Shown: positions 29,954 to 41,155, counted from the first letter of the stretch. The stretch: DNA of 64,000 nt from Bradyrhizobium lupini (GCF_040939785.1 NZ_CP162553.1:2914001-2978000), one strand, 5' to 3'. Numbers and translations: made by a program. The notes: a model not told the origin generated them from the sequence alone.

Positions 29954-31643
29954 GCGCGATCTCCTGATGCAAGTCGGGTGGCAAGTTGGGCGGATTGTGA
30001 CGGTTTCTGCCGCTGGCGCAATTCGTGGCGCGACAGCTTTCCGACCGGCGTGCGCGGCAGATCGTGGACGAATTCGACCTCCGCCGGCAATTCGTGCTTG
30101 CCGAGCTTGCCGGCGAGCTGAGCGCGCAGCTCGTCGAGCGAGAACGGCTTTGCATCCGTCTTCAGCTTGATGAAGGCTTTGGCGGCCTCGCCGCGGTACT
30201 GGTCGGGAATACCGAGCACGATCACCTCGTGCACGCCTGGTATGGTATAGATCGCCTGCTCGATCATCTGCGGATAGACGTTGAAGCCGCCAGAGATGAT
30301 CATGTCCTTCTTGCGGTCGACCAGGAAGAAATAGCCGTCGGTATCGACATAGCCGATGTCGCCGGTGAGGAAGCGGCCGTCGACGAAGGCCTCCGCGGAT
30401 CCTTCGGGCTTATTCCAGTAGCCTTTGGTGACGTTCGGGCCCTTGATGCAGATCTCGCCGACTTCGCCCGGCGGCAGCACCTTCGAGGGATCGTCCAGGG
30501 AAACGACGTCGAGCTCGATGCCGGGCAGCATCAGGCCGATCGAGCCGGGCTTATCGGGACCTGTAGGCGGATGGCCGGTGCCGGGCGAGCAGGTCTCGGT
30601 CATGCCCCAGCCGCTGCGGAGCTTCTTGCCGACTTTGCGCTCGAAGAAACTCGCGATCTCCACCGGCAGCGGCGCGCCCCGGAGCCGATCGTCGCCAGCG
30701 AGGAGAAATCGCGCTTGTCGAGATCGGGAAGGGCTGCGATCGCGATCCACATCGTCGGCACGCCGGGAAAGTAGGTTGCGCGCTTGATTTCGATGTCGCG
30801 CATCACCGCTTCGACGTCAAAACGCTGATGCAGCGAGATCAGATTGCCGCGCCTGAGCGAGGACAGCAGCACGACGGTGAGCGCATAGATGTGGAACAGC
30901 GGCAGCACGCAGATCACGCGCTCGACGACGTCGCCACGCGTCGCGCGCGACGGCTTGCCCCAGACGTCGTAGATCGACACGGCCGAGGTGAGATTGCCGT
31001 GGGTCAGCATCGCGCCTTTGGGCAAGCCGGTGGTGCCACCGGTATATTGCAGCAGCGCGACATCGTCGGCGCTCACTTGCGGCCACTCTGCCGGCGCGGT
31101 GGCGCCCTCGACAAAGGCCTTGAAGGTGACGATGCGGGGATCGCTGGGGATCGCAGCCTGCGGCGTGCCGACCTTACCCCAATTATCGTCCTCGCAGACC
31201 ACCAGGCGGTCGATCAGGCCCTTCTCCAGGAATTTCAGCGCGGTCGGCAGCAACGCCGCCAGGTTAGAGGTGACGAGCAGGCGCGAACCGGAATCGGAGA
31301 CCTTGTGCGTCAGCGCGATCTCGCCGTCGAGCGGTGAGAGATGCGCGACGCGGGCGCCGGCCTTCAGCGCGCCGAAGAAATTGACGGGATGGTCCGGCGT
31401 ATTGCCGAGGAACAGCGCGACCGAACTGTTCTTGCCGTAGCCGGCGCGCAGGAAGGCGGCGGCTGCGCGCTCAGCCATCGCGGCGAGTTCGCTGTAGGTA
31501 ATCGGATGGTCGCGGAATTCCAGCGCGGTGCGCGGGCCGTACTCGGCGGCGGCTTTTGCCAGCAGATCAGGCAGCGTGCCCTGGACGATGGTGTCGTCCC
31601 AGCGCACGCCCTCGGGATAAAACTGTTCGCCGGGATGGGTCAT
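29950..31643 (-). pseudogene. pimA: Long-chain/dicarboxyl acid-CoA ligase (PimA-like), frameshifted as written
   Basis: Adenylate-forming acyl-CoA ligase that would activate pimelate and similar acids. From the ATG at 31641-31643 (MTHPGEQFYPEGVRWDD) the frame shows ALEFRDHPITYSELAAMAERAA and the AMP-binding loop QYTGGTTGLPKGAMLTHGN. At the run of four C (plus strand) 30677-30680 the frame breaks after FSSLATIGSG. One base on, it continues [55 protein letters not shown] and a C terminus ending near [16 protein letters not shown]. One added base gives 564 residues. It overlaps pimB by 4 bases. Probably a sequencing error in an intact gene. Confidence 0.85.
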
Positions 31644-31706
31644 TAGGGGTCGTTACTCTGCAAGGCGGCCGCGACGATACCGTGTGAGGTGGGCACAAGC
31701 GGACCG

Positions 31707-31815
31707 GCTCCCTTCCCCCTTGTGGGGAAAGGTTGGGGAAGGAGGTGGCCACAAACGCCGGCGCCCGGGCCTGCCCCCGTCCCTGACCCTCCCCCACAAC
31801 GGGGGAGGGAACGGA
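31707..31815. repeat. Intergenic repeat between pimF and pimA
   Basis: CCCTTCCCCCTTGTGGGGAA and GGTTGGGGAAGGAGG on the left oppose GACCCTCCCCCACAACGGGG and GAGGGAACGG on the right. It is a compound hairpin element and holds no gene. It leaves pimF and pimA separated by 217 bases. Confidence 0.55.
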
Positions 31816-31860
31816 GAGAGCGTTGCCCGGGACGAGACATCACAGCCACCGCCAATCCAA

Positions 31861-33957
31861 TCACGCCGCTTTCGAGCCCGCCGCGAGCGAGGCGAAGGTC
31901 TTGCCTTCGGCCGCGAGCTTCTTCAGCAGCGGCGCGGGCTCGAGGCTCGGATCGTTGGTCTCCTTGGCGTAGAAGGAGAGCCGATCGGCGATGTGCTTGA
32001 GGCCGACGGTGTCGGCCCAGAACATCGGGCCGCCGCGGTAGATCGGCCAGCCATAGCCATAGAGCCAGACCACGTCGATATCGGACGGGCGCGCGGCAAT
32101 GCCCTCTTCCAGGATCTTCGCGCCCTCGTTGATCATCGGGTACATCATGCGCTCGAGGATCTCATCGTCGCTGACGACGCGCTTCTTGCGGCCCAAACGA
32201 AGCAGCGTCTCGTCGATCAGCTTCTCGACTTCGGGATCGGGCAGCGCCGAACGGGAGCCGGCTTCGTATTTGTAATAGCCCTTGCCGGTCTTCTGGCCGA
32301 AGCGTCCGGCTTCGCAGAGCGCATCCGCGATCTCCGACTTGATGCCGCGGTCCTTGCGCGAGCGCCAGCCGATGTCGAGGCCGGCGAGGTCACCCATCGC
32401 GAACGGCCCCATCGGCATGCCGAACTTCGTCACGACGGCGTCGACCTGCTGCGGAAGCGCGCCTTCGAACAGCAGTTTCTCGGACTGCTTGCCGCGCTGG
32501 GCCAGCATGCGGTTGCCGACAAAGCCGTCGCAGACGCCGACCACGGCCGGCACTTTTGCGATTTTGCGCGCGATCGAGACCGCCGTCACAAGGGCATCCG
32601 GCGCGGTCTTGTCGGCGCGCACGATCTCGCACAATTTCATGACGTTGGCGGGAGAGAAGAAGTGCATGCCGAGCACGTCCTGCGGACGCTTGGTCGACTT
32701 CGCGATCTCGTCGATGTTCAGGTAGGAGGTGTTGGAGGCGAGCACGGCGCCCGGCTTGACGTACTGGTCGAGCTTGCCGAACACTTCCTTTTTCACTGCC
32801 ATGGTCTCGAACACGGCTTCGATGACGAGGTCGGCGTCGCCGACGTTCTCGATGCCCACGACGCCGTTGATCAGCGCCATGCGCTTCGCGGGCGCATCCG
32901 CCGGGATGCCGCCCCGTGCCGCGGTCGCTTCCCAGTTCTTCTGCATGATGCCCATGCCGCGCTTGAGCTGCTCCTCGCCTGTCTCGATCAGGGTGACGGG
33001 AACGCCGGCATTGGCAAAGGACATCGCGATGCCACCGCCCATCGTGCCGGCGCCGAGGATGGCGACGCGGTTCACGGGCCGCGGCTTGGTCCCTTCAGGA
33101 ACGCCGGCGATCTTGCTGGCCTCGCGCTCCGCGAAGAAGGCATAACGCTGCGCCTTGGACTGATCGCTGGCGACGAGCTTCAGGAAGCCCTCGCGCTCCT
33201 TCTTCAGACCTTCGTCGAACGGCAGGTCGATGGCGTAGCCGACGGCGTCGGCCGCCGCGAACGGCGCTTCCAGGCCGCGCGACTTCTTGGTCATGGCGGC
33301 GACCGCATTGGTGAAGATCGAGCGGTCGGCCTTGGCCGCCGCGATCTTGGAGTCGTCGTCACGCAGGCGGCGCAGCGGACGCTTTTCAGCCAGCAGCTTT
33401 CGTACGAAGGCTTCGCCACCGGCGGCCGGACCCTCGACGATCTCCTCGATCAGACCGTTCTTCAGCGCTTCCGCCGCTCCGATCGGATCACCGCCGACGA
33501 TCATCTTGACCGCGAGCTCCGGTCCAACCGCGCGCGGCAGGCGCTGGGTGCCGCCGGCGCCCGGCAGCAGGCCGAGCTTCACCTCGGGGAGGCCGAGCTT
33601 GGCTTCCTTCACCGCGACGCGGAAATGACAGGCGAGCGCGACCTCGAGGCCACCGCCGAGCGCGGTGCCGTGGATCGCGGCCACGACCGGCTTCGGTGAA
33701 TTCTCGATCTCGGAAAGCACGTCGTTAAGGGCGGGCGGCTTCGGCGGCTTGCCGAATTCGGTGATGTCGGCGCCCGCGATGAAGGTGCGGCCGGCACAGG
33801 TCAGCACGATGCCCTTGATGGCGGGATCGGCGACCGCGGCCTTGATGCACTCCAGAATTCCGCCACGAACCGCGGCGCTCAGCGCGTTGACCGGAGGGCT
33901 GTCGACCGTGACGATCCCGACTTCGTCATGACGCTCAAGCTTGACCACTTCGCTCAC
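31861..33957 (-). CDS. pimF: Bifunctional enoyl-CoA hydratase/3-hydroxyacyl-CoA dehydrogenase (PimF-like)
   Basis: 698-residue FadB/MFE-type enzyme doing the two middle steps of beta-oxidation. The GTG at 33955-33957 is chosen because AAGGAGG lies just upstream; an earlier TTG would place that site inside the gene. The N-terminal crotonase has both catalytic glutamates: [16 protein letters not shown] (about E105) and [15 protein letters not shown] (about E125). The Rossmann motif [21 protein letters not shown] is at about 300, followed by [12 protein letters not shown] and [18 protein letters not shown]. The C-terminal [19 protein letters not shown] is typical of this fusion. First gene of the minus-strand operon, divergent from an IclR regulator. 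Confidence 0.92.
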   Translation of the reverse strand: MSEVVKLERHDEVGIVTVDSPPVNALSAAVRGGILECIKAAVADPAIKGIVLTCAGRTFIAGADITEFGKPPKPPALNDVLSEIENSPKPVVAAIHGTALGGGLEVALACHFRVAVKEAKLGLPEVKLGLLPGAGGTQRLPRAVGPELAVKMIVGGDPIGAAEALKNGLIEEIVEGPAAGGEAFVRKLLAEKRPLRRLRDDDSKIAAAKADRSIFTNAVAAMTKKSRGLEAPFAAADAVGYAIDLPFDEGLKKEREGFLKLVASDQSKAQRYAFFAEREASKIAGVPEGTKPRPVNRVAILGAGTMGGGIAMSFANAGVPVTLIETGEEQLKRGMGIMQKNWEATAARGGIPADAPAKRMALINGVVGIENVGDADLVIEAVFETMAVKKEVFGKLDQYVKPGAVLASNTSYLNIDEIAKSTKRPQDVLGMHFFSPANVMKLCEIVRADKTAPDALVTAVSIARKIAKVPAVVGVCDGFVGNRMLAQRGKQSEKLLFEGALPQQVDAVVTKFGMPMGPFAMGDLAGLDIGWRSRKDRGIKSEIADALCEAGRFGQKTGKGYYKYEAGSRSALPDPEVEKLIDETLLRLGRKKRVVSDDEILERMMYPMINEGAKILEEGIAARPSDIDVVWLYGYGWPIYRGGPMFWADTVGLKHIADRLSFYAKETNDPSLEPAPLLKKLAAEGKTFASLAAGSKAA

Positions 33958-33998
33958 GGTGTCCCTCCTTGGTGGGGTAACTTTGTTCAATTTCGCAC

Positions 33999-34017
33999 TG
34001 CAGAATTTAATTCCGCA
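33999..34017. promoter_or_regulatory. Candidate IclR-family operator between pimF and the regulator
   Basis: TGC-A-GAATT-T-AATTC-C-GCA is a 19-bp palindrome with 8 of 9 arm positions paired, located in the divergent gap 33958-34084. Size and form suit an IclR-type regulator, and an IclR gene starts 68 bases away. Assignment is inferred from position. Confidence 0.5.
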
Positions 34018-34084
34018 TCTTGACGGCAGGGTTATTTTGAAGCACGTGGCTTGTCAACGACTCCGCGCAAGAAGCAGATCAGGG

Positions 34085-34951
34085 ATGAAGCGTACAGGAA
34101 AGAAGACAGCGACCGATCGGAATTTCGTCGTCGCGCTTTCCCGCGGACTTGACGTATTGCGCGCATTCCAGCCCAGCGACGGACTTCTTGGCAATCAGGA
34201 AATCGCGGCCCGCACCAATTTGCCCAAGCCGACCGTTTCGCGGCTGACCTATACCTTGACCAAGCTCGGCTATCTGACGCCGGTTCCCCGCTTCGAGAAA
34301 TATCAGCTTGCGCCGGCCGCGATGGCGCTCGGCTACGCCGCGTTGTCCAATCTCGGCGTTCGGCATTTGTCCGAGCCGTTTCGCGAGGAAATGATGCGTG
34401 CGACCGGCGGCGCCGTCGCCATCGGCGGCCGCGACCGGCACAGCATGATCTATTTCGGACAGAGCCGTGGCAGCGAGACGGTTGGCGTTCAACTGGACGT
34501 CGGCTCCCGCGTGCCGATTGCAACCAGCGCGATGGGCCGCGCCTATTTCTGGGCACTCGACGAAGACAATCGCGCTGAACTGTCTCGTGTCTTGCGCGAA
34601 CATTACGGCAGCCGCTGGCCCAAGATGCGCGACGGGTTGGAACGCTCCGGCGAGACGGTCGCGAAATATGGATTTGCGATTTCGGTCGGCGACTGGCACG
34701 ACGACATCGGCGCCGCCGGCGTCGCGCTCAGACTCAACGACGGAACCGGTCCTTACGCATTCAATTGCGGCGCGCCCGCATTCCGCTTCACGGAAGAGCG
34801 TTTGATCAACGACATTGGACCGCGTCTGCTTGCGATGGTAAGGAACATCGAAGCGGCACTCGGGGGTCTGATGCCGCATTCCAAAAAAGACGTCAGCAAA
34901 AAGCTGAAATCAGGAGGGAAAGTTGCGCGTGTGGCCGAGGGGATCAGATAG
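34085..34951 (+). CDS. IclR family transcriptional regulator
   Basis: 288 residues from the ATG at 34085. The N-terminal winged helix (about 15-75) contains FVVALSRGLDVLRAFQPSDG, NQEIAARTNLPKPTVSRLTYTLTKLGYL and the wing FEKYQLAP. The C-terminal IclR effector domain (about 90-265) has MIYFGQSRGSETVGVQLDVGSRVPIATSAMGRAYF and FAISVGDWHDDIGAAGVAL. It is divergent from pimF and 66 bases upstream of the ABC importer on its own strand. It is therefore placed to control dicarboxylate oxidation, uptake, or both. The effector is unknown; an acyl-CoA or free dicarboxylate is plausible. Confidence 0.9.
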   Translation: MKRTGKKTATDRNFVVALSRGLDVLRAFQPSDGLLGNQEIAARTNLPKPTVSRLTYTLTKLGYLTPVPRFEKYQLAPAAMALGYAALSNLGVRHLSEPFREEMMRATGGAVAIGGRDRHSMIYFGQSRGSETVGVQLDVGSRVPIATSAMGRAYFWALDEDNRAELSRVLREHYGSRWPKMRDGLERSGETVAKYGFAISVGDWHDDIGAAGVALRLNDGTGPYAFNCGAPAFRFTEERLINDIGPRLLAMVRNIEAALGGLMPHSKKDVSKKLKSGGKVARVAEGIR

Positions 34952-35017
34952 CCTTTGTCATCATCGGGAGCGGTTCACATCGCCCCTTCGCTCACTGAAC
35001 ACAGTGGGCGAGACGAG

Positions 35018-35811
35018 ATGACGCAGGCACAGCTCGCGCAGGGGACATCGCCCCTGCTCGCGGTTCGCGACGTCAGCGTCGTGTTCGGCGGCATCGTCGC
35101 GCTCAATGGTGTGTCCTTTGACATGCACAAGGGCCAGATCCTCGGCTTGATCGGCCCTAACGGCGCCGGCAAGACCACGCTCTTCAACTGCCTCTCGCGG
35201 CTCTACCAGCCGTCGTCCGGCGACATCCTGATGGAGGGCGCGAGCATCCTGACGCGCCCGCCGCACCGGATCGCGGAGATCGGCATCGGCCGCACCTTCC
35301 AGAACGTGGCGCTGTTTCCGAATTTGTCGGTGATGGACAATGTCCGCGTCGGCACCCATGCCCGCACCTCCAGCGACATCATCAGCGACTCGCTGCGGCT
35401 GGCCTGGGTTCGCCGCAGCGAGAGCGACGTCAACAAGAAGGTGCACGAGATCCTCGCCTATCTCGACCTCGAGGACGTCGCCCACACCGTCGTGTCGGGC
35501 CTGCCGTTCGGCACGCAGAAGCGCGTCGAGCTGGCGCGCGCGCTCGCTGCCGATCCGAAGATCCTGCTGCTCGACGAGCCCGCCGGCGGCCTCAACCACG
35601 AGGAAGTCTACGTGCTCGGCGACCTCATCCGCCGCATCCGCGACGAACGCCACATGACCGTGCTGCTGGTCGAGCATCACATGGGCCTCGTGATGTCGAT
35701 CGCCGACCACGTCGTCGCGCTGAATTTCGGCAAGAAGCTCGCGGAAGGCACGCCCGCCCAGGTGCAGGCGGATCCCGACGTCATCAAGGCCTATCTCGGG
35801 AGCAAGGACCA

Positions 35812-35815
<4 letters not shown>
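35018..35815 (+). CDS. Branched-chain-type ABC transporter ATPase, LivG-like
   Basis: 265-residue ATPase of a HAAT-type importer. The ATG at 35018 precedes MTQAQLAQGTSPLLAVRDVSVVFGG. Motifs: Walker A GPNGAGKTT, the LivG-type insert GIGRTFQNVALFPNLSVMDNVRVG, signature SGLPFGTQKRVELARAL (a variant of LSGGQ), Walker B ILLLDEPAGGL and switch His in LLVEHHM. The protein ends DPDVIKAYLG. It overlaps the next ATPase gene by 4 bases. It is the first of a contiguous set ATPase-ATPase-permease-permease-three binding proteins. Confidence 0.92.
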
Positions 35816-36525
<710 letters not shown>

Positions 36526-36537
36526 GGAGCCGGCACG

Positions 36538-37416
36538 ATGGAGCTGTTCACCAACCAAGTGCTGGCCGGCATCGCCACGGGCGCGATCTACGCCTGCATG
36601 GCGCTCGCCGTGGTCATGATCTATCAGGCGATCGACCATCTCAACTTCGCCCAGGGTGAGATGGCGATGTTCTCGACCTTCATCTCCTGGCAGCTGATGC
36701 AATGGGGCATCCCATATTGGGCTGCCTTCGTGATCACGCTGGCATTGTCCTTTGTCGGCGGCATCGCGATCGAGCGCATCCTGTTCAAGCCGCTCGCCAA
36801 GGCGCCGGTGCTGACCAACGTCGCCGGCTTTATCGCGCTGTTCGCGATCATCAACTCCTCGGCCGGCCTGATCTGGGACTTCACCATTAAGCAGTATCCG
36901 ACCCCGTTCGGCTCCTCGCCCTTCCTCGGCAGCCAGCTGATCTCGACCCACCAGGCCGGCATGATCGGCGTCACCGTGCTGCTGCTGCTCGGCCTCTACT
37001 TCTTCTTCCAGTACACCAAGATCGGCCTCGCCATGCGCGCGGCCGCCTCCGTGCCTGAATCGGCCCGACTGGTCGGCATCAACACGAGCTGGATGATCGC
37101 GCTCGGCTGGGGCATGGCGTCCGCGATCGGTGCGATCGCCGGCATGCTGATCGCACCGGTCGTGTTCCTCGAGCCCAATATGATGGGCGGCGTGCTGATC
37201 TACGGCTTCGCCGCGGCGGTGCTCGGCGGACTGACCAGCCCGTTCGGCGCCGTGGTCGGCGGCTTCCTGGTCGGCGTCTTCGAGAACCTCGCCGGCACCT
37301 ACATTCCCGGCGTCGGCAACGAGCTGAAGCTTCCGATCGCGCTCGCGCTGATCATTTCCGTCCTGGTCGTCAAACCCGCTGGCCTGTTCGGCCGGCAAAT
37401 CGTCAAGCGAGTTTGA
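36538..37416 (+). CDS. Branched-chain-type ABC transporter permease, LivH-like
   Basis: 292-residue inner-membrane permease with about eight hydrophobic helices. It starts MELFTNQVLAGIATGAIYACMALAVVMIY, and the conserved HLNFAQGEMAMFSTF follows. The ABC-contact segment RAAASVPESARLVGINTSWMIALGWGMASAIGAIAGML is clear, and the C-terminal half includes GGLTSPFGAVVGGFLVGVFENL. It is spaced 12 bases after the LivF-like gene and overlaps almost to the next permease. Substrate is inferred from the pim neighbourhood, not from this sequence. Confidence 0.92.
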   Translation: MELFTNQVLAGIATGAIYACMALAVVMIYQAIDHLNFAQGEMAMFSTFISWQLMQWGIPYWAAFVITLALSFVGGIAIERILFKPLAKAPVLTNVAGFIALFAIINSSAGLIWDFTIKQYPTPFGSSPFLGSQLISTHQAGMIGVTVLLLLGLYFFFQYTKIGLAMRAAASVPESARLVGINTSWMIALGWGMASAIGAIAGMLIAPVVFLEPNMMGGVLIYGFAAAVLGGLTSPFGAVVGGFLVGVFENLAGTYIPGVGNELKLPIALALIISVLVVKPAGLFGRQIVKRV

Positions 37417-37418
37417 TC

Positions 37419-38435
37419 ATGAGCGCTGCAGAAGACGTCGTCACGGAAGCCCCGGCCGTCGAGGCGGTTCCGAAGCGGGCGATGACGCTGGGCACGGGCA
37501 CCTCTCTGTTGGTGCTGGCGGTGCTGTTGATCGTGCCGGTGTTCGTCAAGAACTTCATCATCTTCCAGATGACGATGCTCCTGATCTACGGGCTCGCGGT
37601 GCTGGCCTTGAACATCCTGACGGGCGGCTCCGGCCAGTTCTCGCTCGGCCAGAGCGCCTTCTACGCCGTGGGCGCTTATACGTCGGCGGTGCTGATGGAG
37701 TACTTCAACGTCAACTATGCGCTGACAATTCCGATTTCCGCCGCGGTCTGCTTCGCATTCGGCTACCTGTTCGGCAAGCCGGCGCTGCGGCTGTCGGGCG
37801 TCTATCTCGCGCTCGCGACCTTTGCGCTTGCCACCGCGATGCCGCAGCTGCTGAAGCTGAACTTCCTCGAGCACTGGACCGGCGGCGTGCAGGGCCTCGT
37901 CGTCACCAAGCCCGACGCGCCGTTCGGGCTGCCTATGTCGCAGGACACCTGGCTCTACTACTTCTCGCTCGCCGTCGTGCTCGCGATCTACATCTTCTCG
38001 GTCAACCTGCTGCGCTCCCGGTCGGGCCGCGCCTTCATGGCGATCCGCGACAACGAGATCGCGGCCTCCTCGATGGGCGTCAACGTCGCACTGTACAAGA
38101 CGCTGGCCTTCGGCGTGTCCGCCGGCATCACCGGCGTTGCCGGCTCGCTTGGCGCCATCGCCGTGCAGTTCGTCGCGCCCGACAGCTACACGATCACGCT
38201 GGCGATCTCGCTGTTCCTCGGCATGGTCGTCGGTGGCGTCGGCTGGCTGCCCGGCTCGTTCGTCGGCGCCGCCTTCATCATCTTCGTGCCGAACATGGCG
38301 GAGGGCATCTCCAAGGGCCTCTCCGGCGCGGTGTTCGGCGTACTCCTGTTCGCCGTCATCTACCTCGTGCCGCACGGCGCGAGGCAGATTGCGATCATGG
38401 GCCAGCAACTCGTCGGCCGGCTCAGAAAGAACTGA
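37419..38435 (+). CDS. Branched-chain-type ABC transporter permease, LivM-like
   Basis: 338 residues from the ATG at 37419, two bases after the LivH-like stop. A cytoplasmic N-terminal tail (about 1-20) precedes roughly ten membrane helices. The LivM signatures GLAVLALNILTGGSGQFSLGQSAFYAVGAYTSAVL, LRLSGVYLALATFALA and SRSGRAFMAIRDNEIAASSMGVNVALYKTLAFGVSAG are clear. FLGMVVGGVGWLPGSFVGAAFI is near the end. With the LivH-like protein it forms the channel. Thirty-one bases separate it from the first binding-protein gene. Confidence 0.92.
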   Translation: MSAAEDVVTEAPAVEAVPKRAMTLGTGTSLLVLAVLLIVPVFVKNFIIFQMTMLLIYGLAVLALNILTGGSGQFSLGQSAFYAVGAYTSAVLMEYFNVNYALTIPISAAVCFAFGYLFGKPALRLSGVYLALATFALATAMPQLLKLNFLEHWTGGVQGLVVTKPDAPFGLPMSQDTWLYYFSLAVVLAIYIFSVNLLRSRSGRAFMAIRDNEIAASSMGVNVALYKTLAFGVSAGITGVAGSLGAIAVQFVAPDSYTITLAISLFLGMVVGGVGWLPGSFVGAAFIIFVPNMAEGISKGLSGAVFGVLLFAVIYLVPHGARQIAIMGQQLVGRLRKN

Positions 38436-38466
38436 CAACCCGTTGATTAAGCTAAGGAGACCCGAA

Positions 38467-39702
38467 TTGTTTTTTGAAAGAACACTGCGAACCGCTGCGC
38501 TGGTGACGGCAACGGCGGTCATCACTCTCACCTCCGGCGCCGCATTCGCCCAGAAAAAATATGACACCGGCGCGTCCGATACCGAGATCAAGATCGGCAA
38601 CATCATGCCGTATAGCGGTCCGGCCTCGGCCTATGGCATCATCGGCAAGACCGAAGAAGCCTACTTCAAGATGATCAACGACAAGGGCGGCATCAACGGC
38701 CGCAAGATCAACTTCGTCACCTATGACGACGGCTATTCGCCGCCGAAGGCCGTCGAGCAGGTCCGCAAGCTGGTCGAGAGCGACGAGGTGATCGTCGTGT
38801 TCAACCCGCTCGGCACGCCCTCGAACAGCGCGATCCAGAAATACCTCAACGCCAAGAAGATCCCGCAGCTGTTCGTCGCCACCGGCGCCACCAAGTGGAA
38901 TGACCCGAAGAACTTCCCCTGGACCATGGGCTGGCAGCCGTCCTACCAGAGCGAAGCGCAGATCTACGCGAAATGGCTGTTGAAGGAAAAGCCGGACGCC
39001 AAGATCGCGATCCTCTATCAGAACGACGATTTCGGCAAAGACTACCTCAAGGGCACCAAGGACGGCCTGGGCGCCAAGGGCGCGTCCATGATCATCATGG
39101 AAGAAAGCTACGAGGTGTCCGAACCCTCGATCGACGGTCACATCGTCAAGATCAAGGCGGCCAATCCCGACGTCCTGCTGATCTACGCGACGCCGAAGTT
39201 CGCGGCCCAGACCATCAAGAAGACCGCCGAGCTGAGCTGGAAGCCGCTGCAGATCCTCACCAACGTGTCGATCTCGGTCGGCAGCGTGATGAAGCCGGCC
39301 GGCTTCGAGGCCTCGCAGGGCGTGCTGTCGGCGGCCTATGCCAAGGACTCCACGGACCCGCAGTGGGCCAACGACCCCGGCATGAAGAAGTGGAACGAGT
39401 TCGTCGACAAGTACATGCCGGGTGCCGACAAGTCCGACACCAGCATGGTCTACGGCTACGGCGCGGCGTCGACGCTGGCCAAGGTCCTGGAGATGTGCGG
39501 CGACGATCTGACCCGGGCCAACATCATGAAGCAGGCGGCCTCGTTGAAGGATTTCGCACCGGATACCCTGCTGCCCGGCGTCAAGATCAACACCAGCCCA
39601 ACCGACTTCGCCCTGATCGCCCAGCTCCAGATGCAGCGTTTCAAGGGCGAGAAGTGGGAACTCTTCGGCGAGATCATCAGCGGCGACATCGCCACGGAGT
39701 GA
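38467..39702 (+). CDS. ABC transporter substrate-binding protein (type I periplasmic), tandem copy 1
   Basis: 411-residue periplasmic binding protein. The start is a TTG at 38467 placed 7 bases after AAGGAGA; there is no in-frame ATG nearby. The signal peptide (about 1-28) ends in GAAFAQ. The mature part opens KKYDTGASDTEIKIGNIMPY, SGPASAYG, then YDDGYSPPKAVEQVRKLVE and LFVATGATKWNDPKNFPWTMG. This N-terminal sequence is almost the same in the next two genes, showing recent triplication. The two-lobed Leu/Ile/Val-binding (Peripla_BP_6) fold is evident. A strong terminator follows, so the gene may end the importer transcript. Confidence 0.9.
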   Translation: MFFERTLRTAALVTATAVITLTSGAAFAQKKYDTGASDTEIKIGNIMPYSGPASAYGIIGKTEEAYFKMINDKGGINGRKINFVTYDDGYSPPKAVEQVRKLVESDEVIVVFNPLGTPSNSAIQKYLNAKKIPQLFVATGATKWNDPKNFPWTMGWQPSYQSEAQIYAKWLLKEKPDAKIAILYQNDDFGKDYLKGTKDGLGAKGASMIIMEESYEVSEPSIDGHIVKIKAANPDVLLIYATPKFAAQTIKKTAELSWKPLQILTNVSISVGSVMKPAGFEASQGVLSAAYAKDSTDPQWANDPGMKKWNEFVDKYMPGADKSDTSMVYGYGAASTLAKVLEMCGDDLTRANIMKQAASLKDFAPDTLLPGVKINTSPTDFALIAQLQMQRFKGEKWELFGEIISGDIATE

Positions 39703-39732
39703 CGCTCTGACGCTATAGTCCGACACATCGAG

Positions 39733-39765
39733 AAGCCCCCGCGAACGAATCGCGGGGGCTTTTTG
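39733..39765 (+). terminator. Rho-independent terminator after binding protein 1
   Basis: 12-bp perfect stem AAGCCCCCGCGA/TCGCGGGGGCTT around ACGAA, with the stem running into a T tract (TTTTT, 39760-39764). It lies 30 bases after the stop of the first binding-protein gene and before the second. Confidence 0.9.
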
Positions 39766-39823
39766 TTGACGTCCCGCATCAATCTTGTTCAATGCGGCGG
39801 CGATCCGTTCCGGGTGGAGAAAG

Positions 39824-41050
39824 ATGACTGCCGTTCGATTTCAGGTTGCGGGCGTTCTGGCCGCATTCGCGTTGTGCACTGCGATGAGCGGCCCGGTCCT
39901 GGCGCAGAAGAAATACGACAGCGGCGCTTCCGATACCGAGATCAAAATCGGCAACATCATGCCCTATAGCGGCCCGGCCTCCGCCTATGCGGCGATCGGC
40001 AAGGCCGAGGAAGCCTATTTCAACAAGATCAATGCCGAGGGCGGCATCGGCGGCCGCACGATCAAGTTCATCTCCTACGACGACGGCTATTCGCCGCCGA
40101 AGACGGTGGAGCAGGCCCGCAAGCTGTTCGAGAGCGACGGGGTGCTGCTGATCTTCGGCTCGCTCGGCACCTCCACCAACGGCGCCATCCGCAAATACAT
40201 GAACGAGAAGAAGGTGCCGCAATTGTTCGTGGCGAGCGGCGCTTCGAAGTGGAACGATCCGAAGCAATATCCCTGGACCATGGGCTGGCAGCCGAGCTAC
40301 GCCAGCGAGGCGCGCATCTACGCCAAATACATCATGAAGGAGAAGCCGGACGGCAAGATCGGCGTGCTCTATCAGAACGACGATTTCGGCAAGGACTACC
40401 TGAAAGGGCTGAAGGATGGCCTTGGACCCAAGGCCTCGATGATCGTGCTGGAAGACGGTTACGACACGTCGGAGCCGGCAATCGACGAGCACGTTGTGAA
40501 ATTGAAGGCCTCCGGCGCCGACATTTTCGTCAGCATCACCACCCCGAAATTTGCAGCGCAGGCGATCAAGAAGGCGGCCGAGATCGGCTGGCATCCGGTC
40601 CACATCATCTCCAACGTCTCGGCCTCGGTCGGCGGCGTACTCGAGCCGGCGGGGCTCGAGATCTCGCAAGGGATCCTGTCGGCGAGCTACACCAAGGACG
40701 CCTCCGACCCGCAATGGAATGCCGATGACGGCATGAAGAAATTCTACAACTTCCTCGCCAAATACGATCCCAAGGCCAACAAGCTCGATGCCGGCGTGGT
40801 GTTCGGCTATGCCGCCGCGCAGACCATGGTGAAGGTGCTGCAAATGTGCGGTGACGACCTCACCCGCGACAACGTCATGAAGCAGGCCGCCTCCTTGAAG
40901 GATTTCCAGCCCGACACGCTGTTGCCAGGCATCAAGATCAACACCGCAGCCGACGATTTCGCCCCGATCGAGCAGCTCCAGATGATGCGCTTCAAGGGCA
41001 AGAAGTGGGAGCTGTTCGGGGACGTGATCTCGAGCGAGCTCGACCACTGA
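39824..41050 (+). CDS. ABC transporter substrate-binding protein, tandem copy 2
   Basis: 408 residues from the ATG at 39824, with GGTGGAGAAAG upstream. The signal peptide (about 1-27) ends in GPVLAQ. The mature start KKYDSGASDTEIKIGNIMPY repeats that of its neighbours, and YDDGYSPPKTVEQARKLFE and LFVASGASKWNDPKQYPWTMG follow. It differs from copy 1 mainly in the second lobe (HPVHIISNVSASVGGVLEPAGLEIS). Having three binding proteins for one pair of permeases implies an importer serving several ligands. Ligands are unknown; dicarboxylates or fatty acids would fit the pim operon next door. Confidence 0.9.
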   Translation: MTAVRFQVAGVLAAFALCTAMSGPVLAQKKYDSGASDTEIKIGNIMPYSGPASAYAAIGKAEEAYFNKINAEGGIGGRTIKFISYDDGYSPPKTVEQARKLFESDGVLLIFGSLGTSTNGAIRKYMNEKKVPQLFVASGASKWNDPKQYPWTMGWQPSYASEARIYAKYIMKEKPDGKIGVLYQNDDFGKDYLKGLKDGLGPKASMIVLEDGYDTSEPAIDEHVVKLKASGADIFVSITTPKFAAQAIKKAAEIGWHPVHIISNVSASVGGVLEPAGLEISQGILSASYTKDASDPQWNADDGMKKFYNFLAKYDPKANKLDAGVVFGYAAAQTMVKVLQMCGDDLTRDNVMKQAASLKDFQPDTLLPGIKINTAADDFAPIEQLQMMRFKGKKWELFGDVISSELDH

Positions 41051-41155
41051 AGCCGCGCAACTCAAACTCGCTCCTGATCGGCTCATCAACTCAAGCGGAT
41101 GTATCTTCTCGCAGTCGCACACGAGCGCGCGGCCGCCCCTGACTACTAAAGAAGC

